From Boswellia sacra (taxonomy: Eukaryota; Streptophyta; Magnoliopsida; Sapindales; Burseraceae): a DNA stretch of 64,000 nucleotides. The stretch is from contig SNVD02006121.1 of the NCBI GenBank assembly GCA_013180625.2, positions 124,001-188,000 on the forward strand, given 5' to 3'. The number at the start of each line of letters is the position of its first letter. Position 1 is the stretch's first letter. The position numbers and the translations under genes were made by a program. A model generated the notes under the pieces. That model was not told the DNA's origin, did not search any database, and saw only the letters and a list, made by a program, of their open reading frames with translations. Below, piece after piece: positions 25,176 to 36,739 of this stretch.

Positions 25176-26079
25176 TTAGAGTTCTGGAAGTATGCAGTTA
25201 TAAGTAATATAACAGTAAACTGTAAAGTAAATCGACACAGGAGGATTTTTACGTGGTTCGGTTAGAAAACCTACGTCCACGGACAGCTATAGAGTTGCAA
25301 TTCACTAAGTTCTTGTTTGTACAATCTTTAGGACCTTTTACAGTGCTGACTCACCCTCACACACTGACCTAACCTTTGTTAAACAAAATCTTCGCAAAGA
25401 TCTTAAATCTAGTGACATTGCCCACTCTATGTCGCAGATAACTTAACAACACACTATTAAGTTATACATAACACATGACGTCTGACATTGAATTACATAA
25501 ACACTTAACCCGCAAGTTATCCAAGTGTCTATCAACTCACACAGATTCAATCAACAACTCATGTACGATTTCTACAATCATACATGAATCAAAAGACTCA
25601 AAGAATCAAATTAAAGAAGTATCCCAATTTGTGTTGAAGTTCTTCTATCAATTCATGGAATGCGAAAATCAAGACTCTCTTAAAACACAACCAAATCAGC
25701 TAACCCGCCAATCTGCCTAACTTCTGCGTTATGTAGAAATAACGCTGTATATATAATGAGAGGCCTGGACGAAATCTTCTTTAGAATTCTGTAAAAATTC
25801 TGATCAAAATCATATTAGGATAAGGAGAAATATAATAGGAAGTGTTATAATCAAACTCCTTAAGGAATTTGGACACGAATAAATATTGTCCTATTTTAAT
25901 TAGGATACCAAATACAATATCCTAATCTAAAGAGATATTTATTGTAAACCAAATACTTCTTATAATAATCATATAGAAATAGTAAAATATGAATCAAAAT
26001 ACTATTCTAGTTTTATCACAAGTTAGACAAAAATCAACATGTGCATAGCACATGCAAGTGTCACACGTTGACACCAACA
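25176..26079 (-). repeat. 5' LTR of Sirevirus copy 1
   Basis: A 904-base partner of 16025-16917. The plus-strand start is TTAGAG, where the other LTR has TGAGAG, so the TG end has mutated. It ends ACACCAACA. It holds the element promoter (TATATATA at about 25747-25755 on the plus strand). Confidence 0.93.
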
Positions 26080-26137
26080 GTTAGGTTCACCAATTTTTTT
26101 TTTAAATTTTCAGCACCTCTAAAAAAATTTTTTTGGC

Positions 26138-26949
26138 TGCGTTAGTACAATCAAGCTGCATGCAACTTACTTTCGGTTACCTATGTTGGGCTAATTTTGT
26201 AAAAGAAGAGAAAATACGTGTTGGTTGCTTTCATATTACCAAGCCTCCATTGAACTTCGATTTGAATTGAACTCATGGGATGAAATCTTATTAATTAATT
26301 TTTAAATAGATTCTGATACAACTTATTCCAACAAAATCTCAACGGAAAGATTAAAAAATACGACTTATGATAGTTGAGTTATTAGACTCATTCAACTAGA
26401 TCGAATGCAAGTAAAGTGTCACGAGCTTAGAGGTTTACGCAGCATGCTCGTGCGGCACTTAGGCAACTTGAACTCAAAAGTTGCTAAGTAAGCCTTGTAG
26501 TTTGCCTTCTCGCTCAAGGAGAAGAGAGGATCATTGAGCCAAAGAGCTTTGTAGGCAAGAAAAGAAGAGATGGAAGATTAGAGGCAAGTGTTGCTAAGTG
26601 AGAAAGCTTTGTATTACATAAGGATGCTTGCTTACAACTTTGCTTCAATGCTTGGATACTTTACAAATGAGCCTTGGAGGGATTTTTATAGTGAACAACC
26701 TCTCAAGTGGATGGCTAAGATCTAATGCATCTAAAGGTCCTAATTCACTATCTAGAATTATCTACTATAATATCTAGATATTTACGAGAGAGTATTCTGG
26801 AAACTTGGCTTGCTAGAGAATTCTAGAAGATGGGCTTGGGCTTGCAAGCTTTCTAGAAGCTAGGCCAAGCCTTATGCATATTTAGGCCACTCCAACAAGC
26901 AAATTGGGCGGGCTGTAACAAAAGTTTCCTGATATTTAGGAATGTAACA
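26138..26949 (-). repeat. 3' LTR of the chromovirus
   Basis: Ends GGAATGTAACA at 26949. It is followed by a rough polypurine tract: the plus-strand CCATCCCCCTTAAATTTC at about 26953-26970 is purine-rich on the element strand. The start is approximate, set by homology to the right copy. Confidence 0.7.
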
Positions 26950-26960
26950 TTCCATCCCCC

Positions 26961-29650
26961 TTAAATTTCTCCTTTGTCCTCAAAGGATATGTTAGGAAAC
27001 TCTTCTTTGATTAATGCCTGTTCTTCCCAAGTTGCTTTCGTTGGAGACAATCCTTGCCAATGGATTAAAACTTTTTCCTTATTTTTAGGGATTCGTCTAT
27101 TTAGAACAACTTGCAACTTGGGAAAAATTTTCTCCTTATATTTTCTTAATATGGGCAAAAATTGTTGGAACGACTTTGATATGATCTCTAATGCTCTTTT
27201 CAATTGAGAAATATGGAATACTGGATGTATCTGAGAATCAGTCGATAATTCTAATTTGTAAGCCACAACTTCAATCCACTACAAGATTTTGAATGGGCCA
27301 AAGTATTTGGTAAATAATTTCAAATTTCTTCCTATTGACAGTGAAAGTTGTCTATATAGTTGAAATCTAAGATACACCCTATCTCCGAAGAAAAATTCTC
27401 TTTCTTGAATCTTGGAGTCATAAAAACTTCTTCATTCGTGCTTTGGCATCTTTGATTTTTTTTCTCTGACTTCTTTGACAATGGCATCCCGTTCTAACAA
27501 TTTTTGTTCAACTATGGCAACCTTGGCTATTCCTGGAACATAACATAAAAGAGAGGGAAGAGCTCTTCCATAAATCACCTCAAATGATGTTCGACCAATT
27601 AATGAATGAAAACTAGCGTTGTAACAAAACTCTGCCTAGCTTAACCATTTACTCTAATTCTCAGGTTTTCAACTAGTAAAACACCTAAAATACATATCCA
27701 GATGCTGTTTACCACCTTGCTTTTTTTGAGGATGGTACGTAGAACTAAAGTTAAAAATATATGCCATTAATCTAAAATAATTCCCTCAATAATGCACTTG
27801 TAAAAAATTTGATATCTATCACACATGATAGAATGGGGCATCCCATGTAACCAAAAATTTGATTGAAGAAACCTTAGGAAATACTAACAGTAATGTATGG
27901 GTGGGAAATTGTAACAAAGCATCATATTTTGACAATCACTCTAGAACATTAAATATAGTAGACTTGCCATAAGAAAATGGCAAGCAGTGAAATCCATAGA
28001 GATATATTCCAAAATTTGAGTTAGTACCAAAAGTGGTTATAACAGACTTGTAGGTGTAAGTTGCTTCATTTCATGTTTGCCACAGATTCCATAATTTCTA
28101 ATATAATCTCTAATTATCTTTCTCATTCCCTTCCAATAAAAATTGGAAGGAATTCGATGAAGAGTTTTAAGAAAATCTTTATTTGTGCTACTGTGGAATT
28201 CCTTGTTTATATCCATATGAAGAGATGGGTCTTCAGATTGATTATTTAAAAAAAAAAAAAACACAATCTTCAAATTTCTATTGGCAAAACACCATCTTGA
28301 AACTATCATGGCCCCATTTTTTCACCTTTTAGAACTAATTAGACTAGGGGATGAAGAGAAGGGCTAGTTTGAGTCTCCTCTTTAATTAGTTCAATCCAAT
28401 TAGGCAATGGTAAAGATATAACATAATTCTTTGCATTATCTTTTCTTTAGAGAGAGTATCAGTAACCAAGTTCTCCTTACCTCTTTTTTATTCCATTGCA
28501 AAGTCAAAGTCTCTTAACTTGTAAAGCCATTTTTATGAGCCACTATGGTGATTTTTTCATTACATGAATGTTTAAAGTTTTTATGATTAGTATGCAAATG
28601 AATGTCTACCCAGTGAATATAACCTCAATTTTTGGATCGCTTATACGAAGGCTAAGGTTTCTATCACATAAGTGGGCAATAATAAATGCTTCCTTTGTAA
28701 TGCATGACTATGGAATGCAATTGGTCTTTCTTGTAATAAAACTACTCTAATTTCAGTTCCTAAAGCATCACATTTAACATCGTGCCTTAGATATAGCTTC
28801 TTTTAATTTTTCAAATGCCTTATTTGCAAGTAGGTTCCATTTGAAGGAGTCTTTTTTCAACAATCTTTATGAGTGGCCAGACTATTTTAATATAATTTTT
28901 AATAAATTTACTGTAGGAGCATGTTAATCCCAAGAAGTTTTGGACATAAAAACATCACATCTATCTTCTTTGGGTCTATTGCCACACTTGTACTAGTTAT
29001 TATGTGACCGAGATATTTGATTTCCCCATTGCCAAGCTTGCACATTTCTAAGTTCACAAACAATCAATAAGATTTCAAGATAGGGAAAAAAACACCTTCT
29101 TTAGATGACTTAGATGGTTAGCCCACGAGTTGCTATATTTTAATAATCATAAAAACAATAAATTTCCTTAAATCTAATTTTGAGAAAAATTTTGCACCAT
29201 TCAGTTCATCTAACAACTCCTCAATTATCGGAATCAAAAATTTGTCTTTAATAGTGATTAGAGTCTGTGCTTTATAATTAGGACATATGCGCTAAGAACC
29301 AACCTGCTTATTAAAATTATAAGACAGGAATAAAGACTGTTACTTTATTGAATCACGCTGAAAGATAGCATCCCATTAACTATTTTCTTTATCTTAGATT
29401 TTCGAAAATGAGGATACATGTATGGCATGACTAATATTGGTCCATGCCTAGGCTATAAAGGAATCTTGTGGTCTTGCACATGCACCAAAGGAAGGCTTTT
29501 AGGTTTAACAAACACATCGTTATATTTTGTCAAGGATTTGTTGGAGTTTTTTTTTGTTACCGTCAAGTGGGAAATTGATCTTAGTGAGCCCTCCAATGAA
29601 TACAATTACAAAAAAACTCCTTCATTCCTTTTTCTAGCTGTCTATTTGAG
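26961..29650 (-). pseudogene. Chromovirus pol remnant: RT, RNase H, integrase, chromodomain
   Basis: Read on the minus strand in six-frame patches. The RT end has IKYLGHIIT and AIDPKKI (about 28955-29020), and RNase H has CDALGTEIRVVLLQE (about 28730-28780). The integrase zinc region has EFHSSTNKDFLKTLHRI and FYWKGMRKIIRDYI (28037-28309), and further integrase patches such as YHPQKKQGG and ALPSLLCYVPG follow. An intact-looking chromodomain tail closes it (26961-27110: VLIHWQGLSPTKATWEEQAL). Stops and frameshifts are dense throughout, far more than in the Sireviruses, so this is the oldest recognisable retroelement here. The chromodomain identifies it as a chromovirus, a group whose integrase tail targets modified chromatin. 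Confidence 0.85.
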
Positions 29651-30329
29651 TTAAGGGTTGCTAACCACTTTATTTGTAGAAATTAATAGGCCATGTATGT
29701 GTGAGCGGGACTTCTATCCCACTCTAAGTGCTTGTGACCTCAACACTTCTTTTCTAAGTTCTTCTTATAGACTTAGAGGGCCAAACGAATCAAGTCACAA
29801 AGATAGGATCCAGAGAGTCGTAGAAAGTAGCCACTCGAGTAAATAACCGTGGAAAAAATATGGATGACAATAATCCAATCCCTTGATATTTGGGACCTAA
29901 ATTACCTTCATCCTTTTAGAGATCTGCTCGAGAAGTTCGGTACGAACCTTCGTTCTGCCTAGACAAATTCTGCCATTCATTAGGGTTTATTGGGTTCTAA
30001 GTTTTAAGTCACTAATGCTATCTTATTTTGATCCTAAGTTCATTTATGCCCACAACCAAATTTTATCTTTTTATTAATACGAGGTGTCAACAATCTATAT
30101 ACATTCGGCGCAGGGGTGGGGTGGGTGGTTTGGTTGGTGTGTATAGTGGGGGAGTAGGGCAAAGGGTGTGGTAGGGGAAGGAGAATTAATTATATTTCTA
30201 TCAAACATGAGGAAATGAGGAAAGCATAACATCCATTCAAATGAAATTGTAATAAATTAAACGATACCATAAGTCTAGAAGAACCTTAAACTAACTTTTC
30301 AAAATTTTTTTAAAAAAAAAGCATTAGCA

Positions 30330-30840
30330 ATGACAAGTAATATAAAGCATAATTAACTAGACATCGAATGATTAACTAAATTAAATATGACATATCTACA
30401 TTAATCATGTTATTATTAATTAATAATTAACTATACTAAGCATGCATAGATAGCCACTAAGCATCGCATAATTAATCACTAATTACACTAATCATGACAT
30501 AATCAACTACTAATTAACTGATGATCATGCATAATTGACTATTAATTAACCACTAATTAACTACACTAAACATGCATAATTAACTACTAATTAACTACAT
30601 AATTAAATACTGATCATGCATAATTGACTACTAATTAGCTACTGATCATGCATAATTAACTACTGATAATGCATAATTAACTACATAATTAACCACTAAT
30701 TAATTACACTAAACATCTATAATTAGCTATTAATTAACTACCAGTCCTAAACTAAACATGGCAAAATTAACTACTAATTAGCTATTAATCCTAAACTAAA
30801 AATGACATAATTAACTACTAATCCTAAAGCTAAACATGGC
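30330..30840. repeat. Degenerate TAATTAACTA array 1
   Basis: Many imperfect units of CATAATTAACTACTAATTAA with ATGATCATGCATAATT variants. The units vary in length, so this is a decayed minisatellite rather than a clean tandem array. Homologous to array 2 (31590-32092). Confidence 0.8.
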
Positions 30841-31589
30841 AAAAACAATGAAAATAGGGAAGAAAAGAACGATGGCCCTCAGCAGGCTTACCGAATTCTA
30901 AACTTAATCAGAAGCAGAATCTTCAACTATGGCAGGTGTTCCAGAATAATCCAAGAAACAACTAAAATTTCATAGTGGAAGAGAATTTTTAATAATATCT
31001 AAAATCTCTCTTTGCTTGATTTCTAGGAATTTTTTATCCTAGAATTGCTTACCTAGGGTTGAGATCCGTTTTCCTTATATAGGCTCTCTCTTGCATGAAA
31101 ATGTTGTAAGAATTCGATGTGGCACTATAGCAACAGGCGTGCACCTACCCAATATGGGCAAACTGTAGTTCTAGAAGATTTTTGAAGATCCCTACGTGTG
31201 AAACCTTAATTTGGTGTAGTGCCTCTTCACTTGATACAGCGCCTATCTTGGACAAGCGTGACCCTTAACAAATAGGCATCAATCTGAACAAACAGGCGTC
31301 ACCCTAACAAACATGTGCTAACCTTTTGTGACACCCCTTTTCCTCCAAATCTAACATAGACAAGTACTGTTCAGGGCAGAGGCCGGTACCCTCGGCAAAC
31401 AAGGGGAAGTAGAATTGATTACATTTCTATCAAACATGAGGAAATGGGGTAATCATAACATCCATTCAGATGAAATTGTAATAAATTAAATGATACCATA
31501 AGTCTAGAAGAACCTTAAACTAAATCTTCAAAATCAAACAAAAGCATTAACAATGACAAGTAATATAAAGCATAATTAACTAGACATCA

Positions 31590-32092
31590 AATGATTAACT
31601 AAATTAAACATGGCATATCTACATTAATCATGTTATTATTGATTAATAATTAACTATACTAAGTATGCATAAATAGCCACTATGCATTGCATAATTAATC
31701 ACTAATTACACTAATCGTGACATAATTAGTTTACTAATCATGCATAATTAGCTATATAATTAACCACTAATTACACTAATCATGACATAATTAGCTGCTA
31801 ATTAACTACTAAACACGCATAATTAACTATATAATTAACCACTAATTAACTAAACTAAACATGCATAATTAACTATTGATTAACTACATAATTAAATACT
31901 GATCATGCATAATTAACTACTAATCAACTAATGATCATGCTTAATTAACTACATAATTAACCACAAATTAACTCCACTAAACATCTATAGTTAGCTATTA
32001 ATTAATTACCAATCCTAAACTAAACATGGCAAAATTAACTACAAATTAGCTACTAATCCTAAACTAAATATGACATAATTAACTACTAATCA
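31590..32092. repeat. Degenerate TAATTAACTA array 2
   Basis: Direct-repeat partner of array 1, offset about 1229 bases, with the same flanking words on the left side (ATAAGTCTAGAAGAACC). It ends abruptly at the junction with chromovirus gag. Confidence 0.8.
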
Positions 32093-32096
32093 GTCA

Positions 32097-32269
32097 TTCT
32101 GTAGGAACTCTTGTATGGTAGAGGAATTTTCATAATCACCTGAACTAGATAATTGGTCAATTTGTACACTGAGTTTGTTGAACAACTCATTCATTTGATT
32201 CAAGATATCCTTTTGGATTGTTGACAGCAACTCCATGTTTTTCTCTAACTGCTTCACTCTTTGGTCCAT
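32097..32269 (-). pseudogene. Chromovirus gag N-terminal fragment
   Basis: An open stretch of about 57 codons begins at 32269 (MDQRVKQLEKNMELLSTIQK) and ends where the AT-rich element starts. It lies just inside the right LTR and primer site, the expected position of gag. The helical, heptad-like N-terminus fits chromovirus gag. Confidence 0.65.
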
Positions 32270-32294
32270 TGCTAGGCTAGCTTTGATAACACTT

Positions 32295-32605
32295 TGTTAC
32301 GACCAAGCTGCTTGCAACTTGCTTTCCTTAACCTATGTTGAGCTAATTTTATAAAAGAAGAGAAAATATGTGTTGGTTGCTTCGAGGGAACCAAGCCTCC
32401 AGTGAATTGAATCAAACTCATGGGATAAAATCTTATTAATTCAAGAGTCTTAAATAGACTCTAGTACAATTTATTCCAAAAAAAATCTTAATAGAAAGAT
32501 AAAATACAAGTTATAACAACTAACATATTAGACTTATTCAACTAGATCTGTTCAAAGAGCTTATTCGAATGCAAATAAAGTCTCCTGATATTTAGGAATG
32601 TAACA
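32295..32605 (-). repeat. 5' LTR of the chromovirus, internally deleted
   Basis: Plus strand TGTTACGACCAAGCTG through GGAATGTAACA. It matches both ends of the 26138-26949 LTR but lacks about 500 internal bases. Confidence 0.7.
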
Positions 32606-33266
32606 TATGCCATTGGAGCCAATTGTATGCAATGATGTTCCTTTCGAGGTGGTCTACGTCGTCTTCCATGTTAGAAGTAACTGTCCTCAAAGAAAGCTAG
32701 GCAGAACTTGCGATGATGGTCATCCAAAAGAAGCCCAGCTAATGACAGACCTACGATATTAACTTAGGAGAGGCAAACAAAAAAATTAGTAAAAATAAAA
32801 TTTTAATAAAATAAATATTAAAACTAAAATTAAGCTTTAAATAATAACTACTATATATTCATTCTAAGATCAATATAATGTCTTAAACTTTATTAGTTTT
32901 CATATATTTATACACTTAGTCTAGTATTAAAAAAAAAAGCAATTAAGAACTTTGTATTGCATAAATTACAATAATACAATTATTTTTCCTCAAAATTAAA
33001 TTCTATGGAATGAAAACAGCTACAAAAGATAATGAATTATGAGAGTAAAGTTTTGTATAATATCTACTTGATGTTTTATTTTTCTATCAAATTTCTAGTA
33101 AAATATATTGTGGAAAATTGATTGAACCCTAAGCTCTGTGATTTAATCACAGTCACCCATTTATATTCAATAACTTTAAAATAAAAGTCTTTAACTTGAA
33201 ATTAAACTATGTTCAATAGCTTTAAAATATAAGTGTTTTACTTGTATATTTAGGAATAAAAGTGCC
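32606..33266. other. Spacer between chromovirus and Sirevirus 2
   Basis: AT-rich sequence without a supported gene. The last six bases, AGTGCC, are repeated after Sirevirus copy 2. Confidence 0.5.
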
Positions 33267-34124
33267 TGTAAGTTCTAGAAGTATACAGTTATAAATAATA
33301 TAATAGTAAAAAATAATGTAAATCGGTACAGGAGGATTTTACGTGGTTCGGTTATAAAACCTACATCCACGGACAGCTATAGAGCTGCAATTCACTAAGT
33401 TCTTGTTTGTACAATCTTTATGATCGTTTACAATGTTGACTCACTCTCACACACTGACCTAATTTTTGTAAAAATAAAATCCCGCCAAGATCTTAAACTC
33501 TAGTGACACTACTCACTTTTTGTCGCAGATAACTTAACAACACACTGTTAAGTATATCATAACCATGATATCTGACACTGAATTACATAAACACTTAACT
33601 CGCAAGTTCTCTCAAGTGTGTACTAACTCACACAGACCTAATCAACAATTCATGCACAATTACAACCTCTCATACATGAATAAAACACTCATAAAATCAA
33701 ATCCAAGAAGCATTCTAATCTGCGTTGAAGCTCTCTTTTCAATTCTAGAATGCCGTGACATAGATTCTCCTAGCAATCTAACTATATGTTATGTAAACAT
33801 AACAATATATATAGTGGAAAGTCTGAATGAAATCTCCTTAGATTGCTACAAAAATCCTAATCAAACTCTTATTAGGATAAAGATAAATATAATAGGAAGT
33901 GATATAATTAACTCCTAATGGAATTAGGACATAAATAGATATTCTCCTATGTTAACTAGGATACATTAAATAATGTCCTAATCTAAGAAGATATTTATTA
34001 TAAATCAAATACTTCCTAAAATATACTTCTAGAGATAGTAAAATAATAAACAATATAATATTCTTGTTTTATCACAAGTTCGACAAAATATCATGTGCAT
34101 GGCACATGCACGTTGACACCAACA
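33267..34124 (-). repeat. 3' LTR of Sirevirus copy 2
   Basis: TGTAAGTTCTAGAAG to CACCAACA on the plus strand, intact TG...CA. It carries the CGTGGTTCGGTTA box (about 33343) and a TATATATAG promoter motif (about 33808-33817). Confidence 0.93.
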
Positions 34125-34138
34125 ATCTCTCCCTTTTT
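34125..34138 (-). other. Polypurine tract of Sirevirus copy 2
   Basis: AAAAAGGGAGAGAT on the element strand, abutting the 3' LTR. Confidence 0.85.
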
Positions 34139-34679
34139 GGTAACTTGTGATGAAAACACTAAACTGTTTGTGATCAAAGAAAAATTCATTCAGAGATAAG
34201 TCAGACATAACTATAAGCAATCATGATCGATCAAACATAAACATCATACTTCTAGAAATAACAATAGTATGCAATTACAAAACTCATAATAGAACAATAT
34301 CTGATTATGTAGATCCGGCAAAATAACACAAAGTGAGGTTGATAAACTTGTCAAACAACACTTCAACCAAATCATGATCAGAGCAAATAAAAAACATACA
34401 TCAAATGAAATAGGCAGATAAAAACACATAACACAGTAAAGAAATAACACATAGCCGAAAATAGTTCTAATGCATACAAAGCATAAACATGCCTTACCCC
34501 CACTTACTCCTTACATACTGCCCTAGAGGAGATCAAAAAAATATCAGACAGAATTAAAAAATAGAACAAACAGAACATTTCAAAAATAGAATAGAAAACA
34601 TTTATATCAGAAATTCCTTCTCCTTATCAGAAACTTCTTCTCTTTCTCCCCCTTGATTTCAGGACAAGTTGTCAAAAAA

Positions 34680-36596
34680 CTAACGAAGTCTTGAAGACTT
34701 ACAAATAAGTTGGCAAGAGGAACTGCCAGAGCACTTTTTAATCCTAACAGCCTTTATTTTATACCGTTTTTCAGTAGTAGTTGGTGTTGGATGCTCAGTG
34801 GACTCAGGAACAGGCTGTGCTTCAATTGTTTCAGAGGAAGTGGTAGTAACTTCAGTCACAATCTTACAAATCTCCTTATCAAGATGTTCAACACTGGTTT
34901 TTGTTGTCTGTAACTCAACAGTAGGTTATTGAGAAGGTACCAGTGACTCTTCTGCAATTGTAGATAGTGGAGGCGTGGCTGGTGCAGTTGTGTTTGCTAC
35001 AGAAGGAGGTTCCTGAATGTGTTCTGCTGGTGGCGTTGTTATGGCTTCAGGTGGGGGTGACTGTGTAGATGGTGGAGAATCATGATGTTCTGTTTCAGGG
35101 ACGGGAGAAACATGAGGTTCATCCTCAGCAAATGGTGAAGGCAATTTCATCTTAGGTTCAACTTATTGTGATTCATCTGACAAGGATTCATCCCTCATTT
35201 CTGGGGCTGCTGATTCAATTTTCTTCTTCCTCTTGTTAGATGGTTTCTTCACCAATTTAACTTTCTTCTTTCCCTTCAATCCCTTTGCTGTTGTCTTGAA
35301 TTTCTTTTTCTTTTTCTTCTTCTCTGCTGTTATGTTTGTCTCAATAGCAGTTTGTTCTGTTGGATATTCTGAAGGTATAGGCTCAGTTGTTTCAGGCAGA
35401 GGTGCATCGATTTCTGGTATGTGCTCTACAGACTTCTGAGGAACCACATTTTCAGTTTCCATGGGCTGTGGTTCTTCTGAAGCACTAGGTTGTCCTGTAA
35501 GCTTGGCCTCCAAAACATATTGTTTTGCTTTGATATCTTTAAGATCGTGCGCAATATCATTCAAGATAGAATTTATCACAGCAAGTTGTTCTTCTACATT
35601 GCTCATGGGATGTTTCCTGACTCTCTTGGGTTTTGGTTCTGGTATAGGGAGATCAGATTTATCGTGCAACTTATGTAGAAAACCTTTGGTGATTGACTTG
35701 ATCAGAATTTCAGTGTGTTCTTTGGGACTTATAGGGATACCATTTTGTGCTAGAATTCCATGAATTAAACAAGGAAAGACCAATAAATGATAGTCAGATT
35801 TGTATGGAGCAATCTGAACAATCATTCTATAAGCCAATAAACCGAAATTAATTGGTCGATTGGTGCCTAAACAGAACAAAAACTTCACTTTATCTTCCCG
35901 AACTTGGTTTTGGTGTGATAAGGGAAGCTAATTAAATTGTGCAATCTTATGCATCACCCTATACTTCTTTCTGAGATATTGCTGGTCAATTTCGTCTCTC
36001 GGTTTCCATTCTATATCCCCTCTACCAGTCAATTCCTTAATCACTACAGCCATATCAAAATTCTCATCCAACGGATGCAAACTTTCTATTGGTATATCAA
36101 AGAATGTATTTATGACAATCGGTGAGAATTTCACAAACTTTCTTCTACAATATACTCTATGATAATGAAAGCTTTTCGGATCCTCAATTGAAGTAGAGAT
36201 ATTAGCATAGAATTCCTGAATTAACGACTTCACAAGGGGTAGGAAATTTTTTACCATACGAGCCCAGTATATAGACTCAAGAAGCTCACTCAACCCATAG
36301 TTGTTGAAGTTGGTCAGCTTTACTGGCCTTTCCATCTGCAATTTCCTTTTTGAGGTGTACTGCACGAATTTCTGCTTGACGGCTGCTGTGAGGAACTTGT
36401 TATACTTTGGCTTCACCTTGTCTTTCATCTTCTTGACTGGAACCAATTCATCTTCGCTCAAAGCAGCATCAATCGGGATCTTTGCTAGAGGCTGTTATGA
36501 ATCAGATGACTGTTCACTGTTGCTACTGTTGTAACCATAGTCGTTTTGTGAAGATGAAGAACTGTGGGTTTTTGAAGAATCTGAGGTGGTCACCAT
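34680..36596 (-). pseudogene. Sirevirus copy 2 third ORF: 639-codon frame with four nonsense codons
   Basis: From Met at 36596 (MVTTSDSSKT) to TAG at 34680-34682 the reading frame is continuous, with no frameshift. It is interrupted only at 36495-36497, 35928-35930, 35163-35165 and 34926-34928. Domains: acidic Ser-rich N-terminus (1-50); basic KMKDKVKPKYNKFL; globular core about 90-280 with NYGLSELLESIYWARM, EFYANI, VYCRRKFVKFSPIVINTF and KKYRVMHKIAQFN; a helical stretch about residues 310-350; a lysine patch about residues 423-458 resembling a nuclear localisation signal; and a Pro/Glu/Thr-rich tail. I see no signal peptide or transmembrane segment. It resembles PF20167-type plant transposon proteins. 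Function unknown. Confidence 0.8.
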
Positions 36597-36739
36597 TGTT
36601 AGGGTTTCAAGTCTGCAAAAGTTTTTCAAAGTAGAGAGATAACAACAAGACGAGAGAGAAAGTATCGAATCTGTTGTTGGAATATAGTATGAACAGGAAA
36701 TACCCTAACTGTTCTCATAAAATACTTGACTGAATTTAA

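Larger units (their letters stand above)
16025..26079 (-). mobile_element. Sirevirus-type Ty1/copia retrotransposon, copy 1 (10.06 kb, structurally complete)
   Basis: Both LTRs, a primer-binding site (25162-25175), a polypurine tract (16918-16931) and a perfect 5-bp duplication GTTAG (16020-16024 and 26080-26084) define it exactly. Element order, read on the minus strand, is LTR, PBS, gag, protease, integrase, reverse transcriptase, RNase H, extra ORF, PPT, LTR. This is copia order plus a third ORF, as in the SIRE1/Maximus (Sirevirus) lineage. The gag CCHC motif and the YVDDIIFGST and CFSVGLCARFQANPKESHLAA strings are typical of that lineage. Coding is broken by several nonsense codons and frameshifts, so the copy is inactive on its own. 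The two LTRs differ by many substitutions and small indels, which indicates an old insertion. Confidence 0.95.
29690..32096 (-). mobile_element. AT-rich LTR-like repeat inserted into the chromovirus
   Basis: This block has no coding and splits the chromovirus between gag and RT. It holds a promoter-like stretch (GAGCCTATATAAGG on the minus strand, about 31073-31090), a GTAAG-rich leader and long TTAATTA-rich arrays. The segment starting at 30174 is repeated in the same orientation from 31403 (shared words such as TTTCTATCAAACATGAGGAA and CCATAAGTCTAGAAGAACC). The second copy is cut off at about 32092 where gag resumes. The same family occurs in opposite orientation at about 54330-55890, with matching order of promoter, leader, array and CTTAGGATC...CGGTTATTTAC tail. 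Probably a non-autonomous LTR element or LTR pair. Family unknown. Confidence 0.6.
26138..32605 (-). mobile_element. Decayed Ty3/gypsy chromovirus, interrupted by a second element
   Basis: LTR-like ends at about 26138-26949 and 32295-32605 share the block AAGCTGC..GCAACTT..CTATGTTG and the terminus GATATTTAGGAATGTAACA. The right LTR is internally deleted (311 against about 812 bases). Next to the right LTR, 32280-32291 reads TGTTATCAAAGC on the element strand, a 10/12 match to the Met-tRNA primer site. gag start, RT, RNase H, integrase and chromodomain remnants lie in the expected order. The gag-to-RT part is replaced by the AT-rich element at about 29690-32096. No convincing target-site duplication was found, so the outer limits are approximate. 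Confidence 0.8.

Noticed and set aside
29418..29846. Plus-strand open frames in the chromovirus/AT-rich element border
   Set aside because: They are antisense to the chromovirus pol remnant or lie in the non-coding repeat.
34680..36596. Calling the Sirevirus third ORF an envelope gene
   Set aside because: No signal peptide, no hydrophobic membrane span and no coiled-coil-plus-anchor arrangement are visible. Position alone is not sufficient.
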